Assembly (NCBI RefSeq): GCF_000282975.1
Contig: NZ_ALJC01000006.1
Location: forward strand, 1 to 64,000
DNA from: Pseudomonas psychrophila HA-4
Lineage (GTDB): Bacteria > Pseudomonadota > Gammaproteobacteria > Pseudomonadales > Pseudomonadaceae
Length of the DNA stretch: 64,000 nucleotides
Direction: 5' to 3'
The translations under genes were made by a program, and so were the position numbers. Position 1 is the stretch's first letter. Every line of letters begins with the position of its first letter. Below, one piece after another: positions 32,942 to 44,853 of the stretch. The notes beneath the pieces were generated by a model, which did no database searches, was not told the origin of the DNA, and saw only the letters and a list, made by a program, of their open reading frames with translations.

Positions 32942-35320
32942 TCACTTCCTTAACGTGGCGTTCAACCTTTTTTCGAGCGAGGTGAGGATATTATGTGTCG
33001 CGGTGTTCACCTCATCGTCATTAAGAGTGCGCGATGGATGCTGCCAGGTCAAGCCAACTGCAAGGCTTTTTCTATGCGGATCAATGCCTTTACCCTGGTA
33101 AACGTCAAATAGCCTGAGGTCTGTCAGCCATTCACCTGCATTTTCACGGATTACGCTCAGCACATCACTGGCTGCAACATCGCGATCGGCCAATAATGCC
33201 AAGTCACGGCGCACTTCAGGAAAGCGAGATAGCTCGTGGAATCTCGGCATTTTACCCGAAGCCACTTCTGCCAATACCAGTTCGAAAAGGAATACTGGAC
33301 GGTCAAGACCCAGCGTTTTTGCCAGCTCCGGGTGAATCGCCCCAACGTAACCGACTTCACGCCCGTCGCGCTCAATACGTGCAGTTTGGCCAGGGTGCAA
33401 GGCAGGGTGACTGCCAGCTACAAAGGTGAATGCGTCAAGTGCACCGGCAAAACCCAGCACCGCTTCTACGTCAGCTTTGACGTCAAAGAAGTCGACAACA
33501 TCGCGACCTTGCGCCCAGCCTTCTGGCAAGCGACTACCGCAAATCACACCTGCAAGCATTGGTTCTTGCTTCAGACCTTCCAGTTGACCGACAAAACGCA
33601 GGCCACTTTCGAAGAGACGGACGCGATCTTGCTGACGGTTGAGGTTGTACTGCAAAGACTTAACCAAACCCGGCCACAAAGACGCGCGCATTGCTGCCAT
33701 GTCGTTTGAAATTGGATTGGCCAACAACAAAGGCTCAACGCCCGGGCTGAACAATTCGAATTGCTTCGGATCAATGAAACTGTAAGTAATTGCTTCCTGA
33801 TAGCCACGAGCTACCAGCAGCCGACGCAATTCTGGCAGTTCGCTTCGCGCTTCAGCTTTCGCTTGCGGTGCAAGGCGAGCTTGCGGGTAACGAACCGGTA
33901 GGCGGTTGTAACCATAAAGTCGAGCCAATTCTTCGATCAAATCAACTTCAAGGCTGATATCGAAACGATGGCTAGGCACTTCTACACGCCACTGCCCTGC
34001 CCCGTCAGCGGAGATGGCCAGACCCAAAGCACTGAGCAGACGCTCGACTTCAGTAGAATCAATTTCCAAGCCGAGCATCTGAGTGATGCGTGCAACGCGC
34101 AAAGTGATGGGTGCAATCGATGGCAGGTACTGTTCATTAGCAGTTTCTACGATTGGACCGGCTTCACCACCGGTGATTTCCAATAGCAAGCCTGTGGCAC
34201 GCTCCATGGCTTCACGCGCCAGTTTCCAGTCCACACCACGCTCATAGCGATGCGAGGCGTCTGTGTGCAGACCATAAGAACGCGCTTTGCCCGCAACGGC
34301 AATTTGGTCGAAGAACGCACTTTCCAGGAACACATCACGAGTCGTCGCCGATACGCCGCTATGCTCCCCACCCATCACACCAGCAATCGCCAATGCACGG
34401 GCGTGGTCAGCAATCACCAACGTATCGCTACGCAGGGCGACTTCCTGACCGTCGAGCAGTACCAGCTTCTCACCCTCTTCAGCCATGCGCACGCGGATTC
34501 CACCATTGATCTCGGCGAGATCGAATGCGTGCAACGGCTGACCCAACTCCAGCATTACGTAGTTTGTAATGTCGACAGCGGCATCGATGCTACGAACGTC
34601 TGCGCGACGCAGGCGCTCAACCATCCACAGAGGCGTAGGACGGGACAGATCGACGTTGCGGATGACACGACCCAGATAACGCGGGCAAGCAGAAGGTGCC
34701 AACACGTCAACCGGGCGAACCTCATCGTGTACCGCAGCAACAGCGGCCACTACAGGACGAGTCACATCTGCAGCGTATAGCGCGCCAACCTCACGAGCCA
34801 AACCTGCCAAAGATAAGCAATCGCCACGGTTAGGGGTAAGGTCGACCTCAATGCTGGCATCTTCAAGCCCCAAGTAGGAACGAATATCTTCGCCTACAGG
34901 AGCATCGGCCGGCAACTCCATCAAACCATCGTTACCTTCGCCAATTTGCAGCTCTGCTTGCGAGCACAGCATGCCATTGGACTCAAGGCCACGTAGTTTG
35001 GCTTTCTTGATTTTGAAGTCGCCTGGCAGTTCTGCACCAATCATGGCGAACGGGACTTTCAGGCCGGGACGCACGTTCGGCGCACCGCAAACCACCTGAA
35101 AAGTATCCGAGCCATCGCTGACTTGGCACACACGAAGCTTGTCGGCGTCTGGGTGCTGCTCAGTGCTGAGCACCTCACCCACGACAACGCCACTGAATAC
35201 ACCGGCGGCCGGCGTTACGCTATCGACCTCAAGACCAGCCATCGACAAACGAGCAACCAGCTCGTCGCGATTTACCTGCGGGTTAACCCAACCACGCAGC
35301 CATTGTTCACTGAATTTCAT
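32942..35320 (-). CDS. pheT: Phenylalanyl-tRNA synthetase beta subunit
   Basis: This 792-residue subunit works with PheS as an alpha2-beta2 enzyme that charges tRNA-Phe. Domains in order are the N-terminal and EMAP-type tRNA-binding regions (about 1-150, including VVGEVLSTEQHPDADKLRVC), the B3/B4 editing domain, B5, a catalytic-like core, and a C-terminal anticodon-binding FDX-ACB domain (ELSRFPEVRRDLALLADRDV). It is co-transcribed with pheS, 26 bases away. Confidence 0.97.
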   Translation of the reverse strand: MKFSEQWLRGWVNPQVNRDELVARLSMAGLEVDSVTPAAGVFSGVVVGEVLSTEQHPDADKLRVCQVSDGSDTFQVVCGAPNVRPGLKVPFAMIGAELPGDFKIKKAKLRGLESNGMLCSQAELQIGEGNDGLMELPADAPVGEDIRSYLGLEDASIEVDLTPNRGDCLSLAGLAREVGALYAADVTRPVVAAVAAVHDEVRPVDVLAPSACPRYLGRVIRNVDLSRPTPLWMVERLRRADVRSIDAAVDITNYVMLELGQPLHAFDLAEINGGIRVRMAEEGEKLVLLDGQEVALRSDTLVIADHARALAIAGVMGGEHSGVSATTRDVFLESAFFDQIAVAGKARSYGLHTDASHRYERGVDWKLAREAMERATGLLLEITGGEAGPIVETANEQYLPSIAPITLRVARITQMLGLEIDSTEVERLLSALGLAISADGAGQWRVEVPSHRFDISLEVDLIEELARLYGYNRLPVRYPQARLAPQAKAEARSELPELRRLLVARGYQEAITYSFIDPKQFELFSPGVEPLLLANPISNDMAAMRASLWPGLVKSLQYNLNRQQDRVRLFESGLRFVGQLEGLKQEPMLAGVICGSRLPEGWAQGRDVVDFFDVKADVEAVLGFAGALDAFTFVAGSHPALHPGQTARIERDGREVGYVGAIHPELAKTLGLDRPVFLFELVLAEVASGKMPRFHELSRFPEVRRDLALLADRDVAASDVLSVIRENAGEWLTDLRLFDVYQGKGIDPHRKSLAVGLTWQHPSRTLNDDEVNTATHNILTSLEKRLNATLRK

Positions 35321-35346
35321 CCTGCTCTCCTAAGAATTCGTTACGA

Positions 35347-36417
<1,071 letters not shown>

Positions 36418-36471
36418 AAGACGTTTAGCACCTGAGCCCACAGAGGTGAGCACAAGAACTGTCGGGGGTAC

Positions 36472-36828
36472 TTAAGCCAAGGTGGCTTTAGCTTTCTCGA
36501 CAATCGCAGCAAACGCCGCTTTTTCGTTCACTGCCAGATCAGACAGAACCTTACGGTCGATCTCGATGGAAGCTTTTTTCAGGCCAGCGATGAAACGGCT
36601 GTAAGACAGACCGTTGATACGTGCACCAGCGTTGATACGAGCGATCCACAGAGCGCGGAACTGACGTTTTTTCTGACGACGGTCACGGTAGGCGTATTGG
36701 CCTGCCTTGATTACCGCTTGCTTGGCAACACGGAATACGCGTGAGCGTGCGCCGTAGTAGCCTTTAGCCAGTTTCAGAATTTTTTTGTGACGTTTACGGG
36801 CGACAACGCCACGCTTTACACGAGCCAT
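36472..36828 (-). CDS. rplT: 50S ribosomal protein L20
   Basis: This 118-residue, highly basic L20 starts [20 protein letters not shown] and contains [20 protein letters not shown]. It is needed for early 50S assembly and in many bacteria represses the infC-rpmI-rplT mRNA. It lies 29 bases after rpmI. Confidence 0.98.
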   Translation of the reverse strand: MARVKRGVVARKRHKKILKLAKGYYGARSRVFRVAKQAVIKAGQYAYRDRRQKKRQFRALWIARINAGARINGLSYSRFIAGLKKASIEIDRKVLSDLAVNEKAAFAAIVEKAKATLA

Positions 36829-36857
36829 GAGTTACTTCCTCTAGTCTTAACCAAAAA

Positions 36858-37052
36858 TTAACGAAGGCGCAGCATGCGCTCGACTTTTGCCACGTCGGAC
36901 GGATGCAGCAAGCTGCTTCCGCGCAGTTGACGCTTACGCTTGGTCGACATTTTGGTCAGGATGTGGCTCTTGAAAGCGTGTTTGTGCTTGATACCGTTAG
37001 CAGTTTTCAGAAACCGCTTAGCAGCACCACTTTTAGTCTTCATCTTTGGCAT
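36858..37052 (-). CDS. rpmI: 50S ribosomal protein L35
   Basis: This 64-residue basic protein ([20 protein letters not shown], ending [11 protein letters not shown]) is encoded between infC and rplT in the standard order. Confidence 0.98.
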   Translation of the reverse strand: MPKMKTKSGAAKRFLKTANGIKHKHAFKSHILTKMSTKRKRQLRGSSLLHPSDVAKVERMLRLR

Positions 37053-37112
37053 GTTCGGATACTCCGCATTCAGTTGATAAACATAACCGCAAGGCCTGCC
37101 GTGCCCTGGTGG

Positions 37113-37661
37113 TTACTTCTTCTTTTTCGGGGCGATGACCATAATCAGCTGGCGTCCTTCCATCTTAGGATGCTGTTCGACGGTCCCGTATTCAACCAGG
37201 TCAGCTTCAACCCGCTTCAACAGTTCCATACCCAGCTCCTGGTGGGCCATCTCACGGCCGCGGAATCGTAACGATACCTTGGCCCTGTCCCCATCACTCA
37301 GGAAACGTACCAGGTTGCGCAGTTTTACCTGGTAATCCCCTTCCTCCGTCCCTGGACGAAACTTGATTTCTTTAACCTGGATTTGTTTCTGGTTTTTCTT
37401 CGCTGCGGCAATCTGCTTCTTCTTTTCGAAGATCGACTTGCCGTAATCCATCAGCTTGCAAACAGGGGGTACTGCATCAGCGGAAATTTCCACCAAATCC
37501 AGTTTGGCTTCTTCAGCCTTAAGAAGCGCTTCTTCGATCGGGACAATGCCAAGTTGCTCGCCCTCAGCTCCGATTAACCGAACCTCGCGTGCCGAGATAT
37601 TCTCGTTGATCGGGGCTTTCGGTGCAGCTCGTTTATCTTGTCTCATTTCACGCTTAATAAT
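37113..37661 (-). CDS. infC: Translation initiation factor IF-3
   Basis: IF-3 prevents premature 50S joining and checks the start codon. The N-domain has [20 protein letters not shown], and the C-domain has [19 protein letters not shown] and ends VIAPKKKK. The first ATG (37646) has no ribosome site, while GGAG at 37670-37667 stands 5 bases before an ATT triplet at 37661, one of three consecutive ATT codons. infC usually starts with AUU, which IF-3 itself discriminates against for autoregulation, so I use the middle ATT; the neighbouring ATT codons are possible. Confidence 0.9.
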   Translation of the reverse strand: MIKREMRQDKRAAPKAPINENISAREVRLIGAEGEQLGIVPIEEALLKAEEAKLDLVEISADAVPPVCKLMDYGKSIFEKKKQIAAAKKNQKQIQVKEIKFRPGTEEGDYQVKLRNLVRFLSDGDRAKVSLRFRGREMAHQELGMELLKRVEADLVEYGTVEQHPKMEGRQLIMVIAPKKKK

Positions 37662-37663
37662 AA

Positions 37664-39586
37664 TTACTCCGAATCATGGCGACCACGCCGGGAAACCGCT
37701 TGTGCGAGGAATTCAGCGAATTGCGCGACGGGCATCGAGCCCAGGTCAGCACCTTCACGTGTACGCACAGCGACAGTCTGCATCTCGACTTCCCGATCTC
37801 CGATAACCAAGAGATAAGGAACCTTGAGCAAAGTATGCTCGCGGATTTTAAAGCCGATCTTTTCATTTCTCAAGTCAGACTTGGCACGAAACCCGCTCTG
37901 ATTGAGAGTTTTTTCAACCTCAGCGGCAAATTCTGCCTGTTTATCAGTGATATTCATGATCACTACCTGAGTTGGCGCTAACCACGCAGGGAACGCACCT
38001 TCGTAATGCTCAATCAAAATACCGACAAAGCGTTCGAACGATCCGAGGATCGCGCGGTGCAGCATAACGGGATGCTTACGGCTGTTGTCTTCAGACACGT
38101 ATTCTGCGCCAAGACGGATGGGCAGGTTAAAATCGAGCTGCAGGGTACCACACTGCCAGACACGACCAAGACAATCTTTTAGAGAAAATTCAATCTTCGG
38201 CCCGTAGAAGGCGCCCTCACCCGGCTGCAGGTCATACGCCAAACCGGCACTGTCGAGTGCTGAAGCCAAGGCACTTTCAGCACGATCCCAAAGCTCATCG
38301 GAACCTACGCGCTTTTCAGGGCGAGTCGACAGCTTGAGCTCGATATCTTTAAAACCGAAGTCTGCGTATACATCCAGCGTCAGCTTGATAAAGGCTGCGG
38401 ACTCGGCCTGCATTTGCTCTTCAGTGCAGAAAATGTGTGCATCGTCTTGAGTAAAAGCGCGAACACGCATAATGCCATGCAAAGCACCCGACGGCTCATT
38501 GCGGTGGCAAGCACCGAACTCAGCAAGCCGCAATGGCAACTCACGGTAGCTTTTCAGGCCTTGGTTAAACACCTGAACGTGACATGGGCAGTTCATCGGT
38601 TTGATCGCGTAATCGCGGTTTTCCGACTCAGTGGTGAACATGTTTTCAGCGTAGTTAGCCCAGTGCCCGGACTTTTCCCACAGACTGCGATCCACTACCT
38701 GAGGCGTTTTGATCTCCAGGTAGCCGTTCTCGCGCTGCACTTTACGCATGTACTGCTCAAGTACTTGATACAGGGTCCAGCCATTGGGATGCCAGAACAC
38801 CATGCCCGGCGCTTCTTCTTGAGTATGGAACAGACCCAGGCGCTTACCGATTTTACGGTGATCGCGCTTTTCAGCCTCTTCAATACGCTGGATATAAGCT
38901 GCCAACTGCTTCTTGTCGGCCCAAGCAGTGCCATAAATACGCTGCAACTGCTCGTTTTTGGCATCGCCACGCCAGTAAGCGCCTGACAGTTTGGTCAGCT
39001 TGAATGACTTGAGAAAACGCGTGTTCGGAACGTGAGGACCACGGCACATGTCGACGTATTCTTCATGGAAGTACAGACCCATGACTTGTTCGTTCGGCAT
39101 GTCTTCGATCAATCGCAGTTTGTAGTCTTCACCGCGCTCAGAGAACAGTTCGATCACTTCAGCACGCGGCGTCACTTTCTTAATGACGTCGTAGTCTTTT
39201 TCGATCAACTGCTGCATGCGCTTTTCGATAGCGGCCATGTCATCCGGAGTAAACGGACGCTCATAGGCGATGTCGTAGTAAAAGCCTTCATCAATAACAG
39301 GGCCGATCACCATTTTGGCTGTCGGATACAACTGCTTGACTGCGTGACCGACCAAGTGAGCGCAAGAGTGACGAATGATCTCCAGCCCCTCTTCATCCTT
39401 GGGCGTAATGATTTGCAAGGTGGCATCATTTTCGATCAAGTCACAGGCATCAACCAACTTGCCGTTGACTTTGCCGGCTACAGTGGCCTTGGCCAAACCT
39501 GCGCCAATTGAAGCAGCAACCTCGGCTACTGAAACCGGGTGATCGAATGAACGTTGACTGCCGTCGGGAAGAGTAATAGTTGGCAT
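37664..39586 (-). CDS. thrS: Threonyl-tRNA synthetase
   Basis: This 640-residue class II synthetase has an N-terminal TGS domain ([14 protein letters not shown] onward), the editing domain with HxxxH (HSCAHLVGH), the catalytic core with [20 protein letters not shown] and [16 protein letters not shown], and a C-terminal anticodon-binding domain. The start at 39586 is preceded by GGAGAGGAGG; the longer frame with an upstream GTG lacks support. It heads the translation gene block. Confidence 0.97.
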   Translation of the reverse strand: MPTITLPDGSQRSFDHPVSVAEVAASIGAGLAKATVAGKVNGKLVDACDLIENDATLQIITPKDEEGLEIIRHSCAHLVGHAVKQLYPTAKMVIGPVIDEGFYYDIAYERPFTPDDMAAIEKRMQQLIEKDYDVIKKVTPRAEVIELFSERGEDYKLRLIEDMPNEQVMGLYFHEEYVDMCRGPHVPNTRFLKSFKLTKLSGAYWRGDAKNEQLQRIYGTAWADKKQLAAYIQRIEEAEKRDHRKIGKRLGLFHTQEEAPGMVFWHPNGWTLYQVLEQYMRKVQRENGYLEIKTPQVVDRSLWEKSGHWANYAENMFTTESENRDYAIKPMNCPCHVQVFNQGLKSYRELPLRLAEFGACHRNEPSGALHGIMRVRAFTQDDAHIFCTEEQMQAESAAFIKLTLDVYADFGFKDIELKLSTRPEKRVGSDELWDRAESALASALDSAGLAYDLQPGEGAFYGPKIEFSLKDCLGRVWQCGTLQLDFNLPIRLGAEYVSEDNSRKHPVMLHRAILGSFERFVGILIEHYEGAFPAWLAPTQVVIMNITDKQAEFAAEVEKTLNQSGFRAKSDLRNEKIGFKIREHTLLKVPYLLVIGDREVEMQTVAVRTREGADLGSMPVAQFAEFLAQAVSRRGRHDSE

Positions 39587-39951
39587 GGCGCCTCCTCTCC
39601 TAGTGGTGACCCCTACCAAAGGTCACGTGGGTTGGGATGAGCCAGTACGCGATTCGGTGGTATACCTGCCTCACAGTGGCAGGAGCCTTACGGCCAACCC
39701 AAAACCGAACCAGAGTGACTGGAGTTCAAATTAAAAAAGGTAATGGCTCTGCTTCGTGGCTCAAAGAGCATGCACTAACAGAAAACTGCCAAGGGCGGCA
39801 TGCTAGCACAGATGCCTTGGCATCTGCGCCTCCCCTCTCACTCACGCCAAACATCTTGGCTAAGTTTTGCAAAATGATGAACTTGAGCTTCATTATTCCC
39901 TCAGATAATGAGTGAAATCATTTCGCAATTAACGATCACAAGGAGCATCAC
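39587..39951. other. thrS leader and divergent intergenic region
   Basis: This 365-base stretch has no convincing gene. CCTGCC/GGCAGG around a 7-base loop at 39665-39683 forms a hairpin in the thrS leader. The promoters of thrS and of the divergent exported-protein gene must lie here. E. coli thrS is autoregulated by a tRNA-like leader; I cannot confirm such a fold here. Confidence 0.45.
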
Positions 39952-40263
39952 ATGCGCATGACTCACCTACTGGCTTTCGCAGCACCTCTCGCACTCCTGC
40001 TACCTTTGAGCGCTCAGGCTGCCTGGCCCAAGGATTTGAAAGCCAGCTACATGAAGGATTGCACTGCTGCGGCAGCGCCAAAAATTGGCGAAAAAGCCGC
40101 TCAGTCACATTGCTCATGTGGCGCAGATAAAATCGACAAAAACTTTACGACAGCTCAGATCAAAGAGCTTATGAGCCCGGACGGAGCAAAAAATCCTCCC
40201 CTTCAGCAGAAAGCACTCGACGTAATCGCAGAGTGCCGAGCTGCACCTCAGCCAAAGAAATAG
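39952..40263 (+). CDS. Small exported protein of unknown function
   Basis: This 103-residue protein has a clear signal peptide (MRMTHLLAFAAPLALLLPLS, then AQA before AWPKD). The mature protein of about 80 residues has four cysteines (one in MKDC, two in HCSCG, one in AEC), suggesting two disulfides in the periplasm. AAGGAG precedes the start. No family is recognised. Confidence 0.75.
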   Translation: MRMTHLLAFAAPLALLLPLSAQAAWPKDLKASYMKDCTAAAAPKIGEKAAQSHCSCGADKIDKNFTTAQIKELMSPDGAKNPPLQQKALDVIAECRAAPQPKK

Positions 40264-40543
40264 GGTGTACGAAGGTGTTAATCAAGGCAAATACGGCCTG
40301 AAACCCAATCCAATCCAAAAAACACGTCTCATTTGCTGCTTTTTTTAAAAGCGATTTTGAGCCTGCAAGCCCCATAAAACGGGGCTTACAGACTTTTTAG
40401 ACGTTGGACAAAAGCTAACAATGCGTCAATCTGAGGCTTAGGGGGGCTCCCAAACCGCACATTTCGACTATGATAGCCAAGTGTGCCCAGTTGGCCTGAG
40501 CAGCACAGTACTACTGAAAATATAAGTTTCTTGGAGATACACC
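40264..40543. other. Long leader of the cold-shock gene
   Basis: About 280 bases lie between the exported-protein gene and the cold-shock gene. A T/A-rich block with an AAAAAAGC run near 40340 is followed by GAGCCTGCAAGCCCC and GGGGCTTACAG, a small terminator-like hairpin around 40365-40390. The rest probably holds a cold-shock promoter and a long 5' UTR, as is usual for cspA-type genes. Confidence 0.4.
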
Positions 40544-40756
40544 ATGTCTAATCGCCAAACCGGCACCGTAAAATGGTTCAACGATGAAAAAGGCTTCGGC
40601 TTCATCACTCCTCAAGGTGGCGGTGACGACCTGTTCGTACACTTCAAAGCTATCGAAAGCGACGGTTTCAAAAGCCTGAAAGAAGGCCAGACCGTTTCCT
40701 TCGTGGCTGAGAAAGGCCAAAAGGGTATGCAAGCTGCACAGGTTCGTCCGGAGTAA
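40544..40756 (+). CDS. Cold-shock protein (CspA family)
   Basis: This 70-residue single cold-shock domain protein has RNP1 KGFGFI and RNP2 DLFVHF on the nucleic-acid-binding face. It acts as an RNA chaperone or transcription antiterminator. TTGGAGAT precedes the start. A strong bidirectional terminator follows immediately. Confidence 0.95.
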   Translation: MSNRQTGTVKWFNDEKGFGFITPQGGGDDLFVHFKAIESDGFKSLKEGQTVSFVAEKGQKGMQAAQVRPE

Positions 40757-40769
40757 ATCTCCCGCGAAC

Positions 40770-40801
40770 AAAAAAACCCCGTCCATGTGACGGGGTTTTT
40801 T
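40770..40801. terminator. Bidirectional terminator after the cold-shock gene
   Basis: CCCCGTC and GACGGGG pair around a 5-base loop, flanked by an A run on the left and a T run on the right. It serves the cold-shock gene on the plus strand and the convergent lipoprotein gene on the minus strand. Confidence 0.9.
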
Positions 40802-40826
40802 ATGCCTGAAACTTCGCTAGGCGTGA

Positions 40827-41138
40827 TTAACCGCAGTTAACACGGGTAATGATTGCGTTGTCATCAGCATTGAGATTCAAGCGATCAGAACGGTACTCCA
40901 GGGTCATGACGTCGTGTGGCAACAAGATGCGGGCGTTCTGAGCACCCGCTTTGATACGGGCTTGCTCCAGCAGACCAGACGATGCCTTCTGGCCAATTGC
41001 AAAAGCGGCTGCTTTGGCATCGCATCGCGTGTGCCCGGCCTCAGCCACAGGTGCCTTAACAGCGTCGCTCGTGCTGCTACACCCAGACAGCGCGACGACT
41101 GCCAACAATGAACCCAATGACACTAGCTTCCAAGACAT
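40827..41138 (-). CDS. I78-family peptidase inhibitor lipoprotein
   Basis: This 103-residue lipoprotein has a signal ending LSGC, with lipidated Cys20. The C-terminal segment ARILLPHDVMTLEYRSDRLN followed by a final xxITRVNCG matches the I78 inhibitor family, which blocks serine proteases. A disulfide between the Cys of TRCDAK and the C-terminal Cys is likely. It should sit in a membrane facing the periplasm. Confidence 0.8.
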   Translation of the reverse strand: MSWKLVSLGSLLAVVALSGCSSTSDAVKAPVAEAGHTRCDAKAAAFAIGQKASSGLLEQARIKAGAQNARILLPHDVMTLEYRSDRLNLNADDNAIITRVNCG

Positions 41139-41300
41139 GAAGCCTCCTTAAGATGAAAAGTCGGAACCCTTGCGACAGCTTTTACGCACATAGGTTGCAT
41201 GGGGTCTGACAGCAAAATCCGATCAGCCCTAGGGCACGAGATTTTGCCCCACCGAATGCAAACTGCGCTCACCTAATCGTGACGAAATATGTACAAACGC

Positions 41301-41606
41301 CTAATAGACATCAATGTAGTCGAAAGGAGGATTGGGCCAGTTTTCTTTTAAGGCATTGAAAATCTGCATAACCCAGACTTCATCACTCGCTGCAACATTA
41401 CCGACATACCCCGAACCTGCCGCCCACGTTTCGAGCCTAAACAGCAGCCCATCGATATCGACACCGCCCACCACACCTGAAGAAATATAGGCGACACCCT
41501 GCTTGGTAACGCGCAACTGAGTGTGCACATCATCACTGGCTGAGGCTAATAATTGGCTAACCGCTGAAAGGGTCAAGCTTTCTGGATTTTTTAAATCAAT
41601 CTGCAT
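41301..41606 (-). CDS. Conserved small protein of unknown function
   Basis: This 101-residue cytosolic protein (MQIDLKNPESLTLSAVSQLL, then VHTQLRVTKQGVAYISS) has a predicted alpha/beta fold without membrane segments. It is a single gene with its own promoter region upstream. The function is unknown. Confidence 0.65.
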   Translation of the reverse strand: MQIDLKNPESLTLSAVSQLLASASDDVHTQLRVTKQGVAYISSGVVGGVDIDGLLFRLETWAAGSGYVGNVAASDEVWVMQIFNALKENWPNPPFDYIDVY

Positions 41607-41765
41607 ACAGCCTCCCCATACAAAACGCTAGTGTGTCATGCAGCAGCGACATCTTGCGAAAGTTAAGACCCCGAGAGAGCAATGCCATGATTAATTTTGC
41701 TCTTCTGATCGCCTCAGGATGGCATTTTGCTAAAATTGCGCTTTCGACACCCTCATGAGATACCC

Positions 41766-41966
41766 ATGACCACAGTCACCATTGATGCAGATATCAAAGC
41801 CAAATGGCCTCAAGGACAATGCTCCTACAGCCCAGGTAGCCCTGAAGAGCTAGCCATCATCGGCATTGATCTGTTGGTCAAAGAACTCGGTACAGAAGCC
41901 GCACGTGCTTTTGTCAGTCAGGTTTTCGAAAAGTACAAAGACCCCGAAACCTCAAAACCGGTTTAA
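41766..41966 (+). CDS. Small protein of unknown function
   Basis: This 66-residue acidic protein (MTTVTIDADIKAKWPQGQCS, ending EKYKDPETSKPV) could also start at 41727, but the ATG at 41766 gives the more natural N-terminus. It is mostly helical with a conserved-looking Trp-Pro-Gln-Gly turn. No function is assigned. Confidence 0.55.
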   Translation: MTTVTIDADIKAKWPQGQCSYSPGSPEELAIIGIDLLVKELGTEAARAFVSQVFEKYKDPETSKPV

Positions 41967-42003
41967 GCACCGCACTCCCCCACACGTGCAATTGATTTGG
42001 TGT

Positions 42004-42243
42004 GCCACCCCTCTCAGGCACACCTTGGCTGAGACAATAACTGTGTAGCCATCTCGGTCAACTGCAGAGCCGACTGCACGACCGTCGCAAGCGCCGGATA
42101 CACACAGCGGCTGACCAGCAATTCATACAGCCAATCCACGACAATTGCTCAAGCGTGCGGGCATTGCGCTCAGAGCGCTGTGCGCAAAAAAGCCATTGGC
42201 AAACCACTACCCAGTCGAATCTCCGAACGAATAGCACCTTCAA
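42004..42243 (-). pseudogene. Possible remnant of a coding sequence
   Basis: On the minus strand a stretch reading RSERNARTLEQLS in one frame continues more naturally as DWLYELLVSRCVYPAL and VVQSALQLTEMATQ in another. This suggests a frameshifted gene end with a stop near 42005. No start or family is recognised, so this could be chance open frame. Confidence 0.25.
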
Positions 42244-42354
42244 CGTTCGGGAATCCGCACCGTTTCAATACAAGAAAAAATCCAATAGAAATATCTCCTT
42301 AAAAATCAATTATTTAACAACGTAACTAATCATTTCTGAATTTGGCATAAATAG

Positions 42355-43521
<1,167 letters not shown>

Positions 43522-43559
43522 AACCCTCGCGCCAAGCGCTGCCCGGCGCTAGGCATCCC

Positions 43560-43585
43560 ACCACTCATTCGCCCGAATGAGTGGT
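43560..43585 (+). terminator. Hairpin terminator after ansB
   Basis: ACCACTCATTCG pairs perfectly with CGAATGAGTGGT around a 2-base loop, followed by a T-rich stretch TCTATATTGTTGATTTTC. The T tract is weak, so efficiency is uncertain. Confidence 0.65.
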
Positions 43586-43692
43586 CTATATTGTTGATTT
43601 TCCTCTTGTTCGTGCACTAAACCTAAAAAACGCAGTCCGATCCTGGCAGTGAGAGATATTCAAAGAGTTGCCAAATCTCTCGCAGTTAAATA

Positions 43693-43708
43693 CTGTATGC
43701 ACATACAG
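43693..43708 (+). promoter_or_regulatory. LexA (SOS) box
   Basis: CTGTATGCACATACAG is the CTG-N10-CAG palindrome of LexA operators with matching TAT/ATA arms. It lies 18 bases before the DUF1654 ATG, so LexA binding would block transcription of the two-gene unit until DNA damage. Confidence 0.9.
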
Positions 43709-43726
43709 CTAACCAAGGATCGCATC

Positions 43727-43978
43727 ATGGCTAAAAAAGCGGCGAAAGAACCGACCCTTCCGAGCCCGTACGAAGTTTTCGGCATGCGCATACAAAAAAT
43801 CATCAGCTCGCCTAAGGCTCAAAAAGACCGAATGGCGGTGCTGGACCGGCAGGAGGGTGACAACCCGGAATTCTGGGAGCGCTTGCTGGAAGAAATTTCC
43901 GAAAACGATAACGTCACCATCGCTCACCGTGATTGCGGCGGCGTCAATGTTTTCTGGACCGTACCTGAGGAAGACTGA
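43727..43978 (+). CDS. DUF1654 family protein, SOS-regulated
   Basis: This 83-residue protein (MAKKAAKEPTLPSPYEVFGM, then RIQKIISSPKAQKDRMAVLD, ending GGVNVFWTVPEED) matches DUF1654, a Pseudomonas family whose genes often carry LexA boxes. The start at 43727 follows AAGGAT; the longer upstream frame runs through the LexA box and is rejected. It lies 4 bases before the endonuclease gene, so both should be damage-induced. The molecular role is unknown. Confidence 0.85.
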   Translation: MAKKAAKEPTLPSPYEVFGMRIQKIISSPKAQKDRMAVLDRQEGDNPEFWERLLEEISENDNVTIAHRDCGGVNVFWTVPEED

Positions 43979-43982
43979 GTCA

Positions 43983-44672
43983 ATGAGGGTTCGTTTACTG
44001 GCATTTGCCAGCCTCTTTACTGTGTTAAGTGCACACGCCGCCGCCCCGCAGACATTCAGCGAAGCTAAAAAAATCGCCTGGAAACTCTACGAGCCTCAAT
44101 CGACAGAGTTCTACTGCGGCTGCAAATACTCCGGCAACCGTGTTGATCTAAAAGCATGCGGTTACGTACCGCGCAAAAACGCCAACCGCGCAGCGCGTAT
44201 CGAGTGGGAGCATATTGTTCCTGCCTGGCAGATTGGTCATCAGCGTCAATGCTGGCAAAACGGGGGACGAAAAAACTGCACCCGTAACGACGCGGTCTAC
44301 AAAGTGGCAGAAGCCGACCTGCACAACCTTGTGCCGAGTATTGGCGAAGTAAACGGCGATCGAAATAACTTCAGTTTTGGTTGGCTGCCGACACAACCTG
44401 GCCAATATGGCTCGTGCCTGACTCAAGTCGATTTCAAGGCTAGAAAAGTCATGCCGCGTCCGCGCATTCGCGGAATGATTGCACGTACCTATTTGTACAT
44501 GAGCAAGCGCTATAACCTGCACCTCTCCAAACAGGACCAGAAACTGTACGCAGCCTGGAACAAAACCTACCCGGTGCAGGACTGGGAGCGTCAGCGCAAC
44601 CAAGCTGTGGCCTGCGTGATGGGTCGAGGTAATGACTTTGTCGGCCCAGTCAATCTCAAGGCCTGCGGCTAG
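43983..44672 (+). CDS. endA: Endonuclease I, exported DNase
   Basis: This 229-residue endonuclease I starts MRVRLLAFASLFTVLSAHAA, a signal peptide directing it to the periplasm or outside. The His-Me finger core is RIEWEHIVPAW with the catalytic His, followed by DLHNLVPSIGEVNGDRNNF. Eight cysteines in the mature part suggest disulfides. It is encoded 4 bases after the DUF1654 gene behind a LexA box, which couples DNase release to DNA damage. Confidence 0.92.
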   Translation: MRVRLLAFASLFTVLSAHAAAPQTFSEAKKIAWKLYEPQSTEFYCGCKYSGNRVDLKACGYVPRKNANRAARIEWEHIVPAWQIGHQRQCWQNGGRKNCTRNDAVYKVAEADLHNLVPSIGEVNGDRNNFSFGWLPTQPGQYGSCLTQVDFKARKVMPRPRIRGMIARTYLYMSKRYNLHLSKQDQKLYAAWNKTYPVQDWERQRNQAVACVMGRGNDFVGPVNLKACG

Positions 44673-44677
44673 CCACG

Positions 44678-44720
44678 CGTTGCTATGTGCCCTGTTGAGC
44701 CCGCAGGGCATGTAGCAACG
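44678..44720 (+). terminator. Long hairpin after endonuclease I
   Basis: CGTTGCTA and TGCCCTG pair with CAGGGCA and TAGCAACG across one bulge and a 9-base loop. There is no T run after it, so it may protect the mRNA end rather than terminate. Confidence 0.5.
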
Positions 44721-44853
44721 CTTGAAGCCGTTGTTTGAGCTATAGCCCCGCGATTGCGTTCACGGCTAAGATTGCGAGCTAACTCTACTTCCTCAAAGTG
44801 GCGAACTTACAACATCTATTATCCTTCGTCTAACTGTCACAGCGAGCACAACA

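Noticed and set aside
39637..39915. 92-residue open frame upstream of the exported protein gene
   Set aside because: It lies in the thrS leader region, has no ribosome site and the translation looks non-protein-like.
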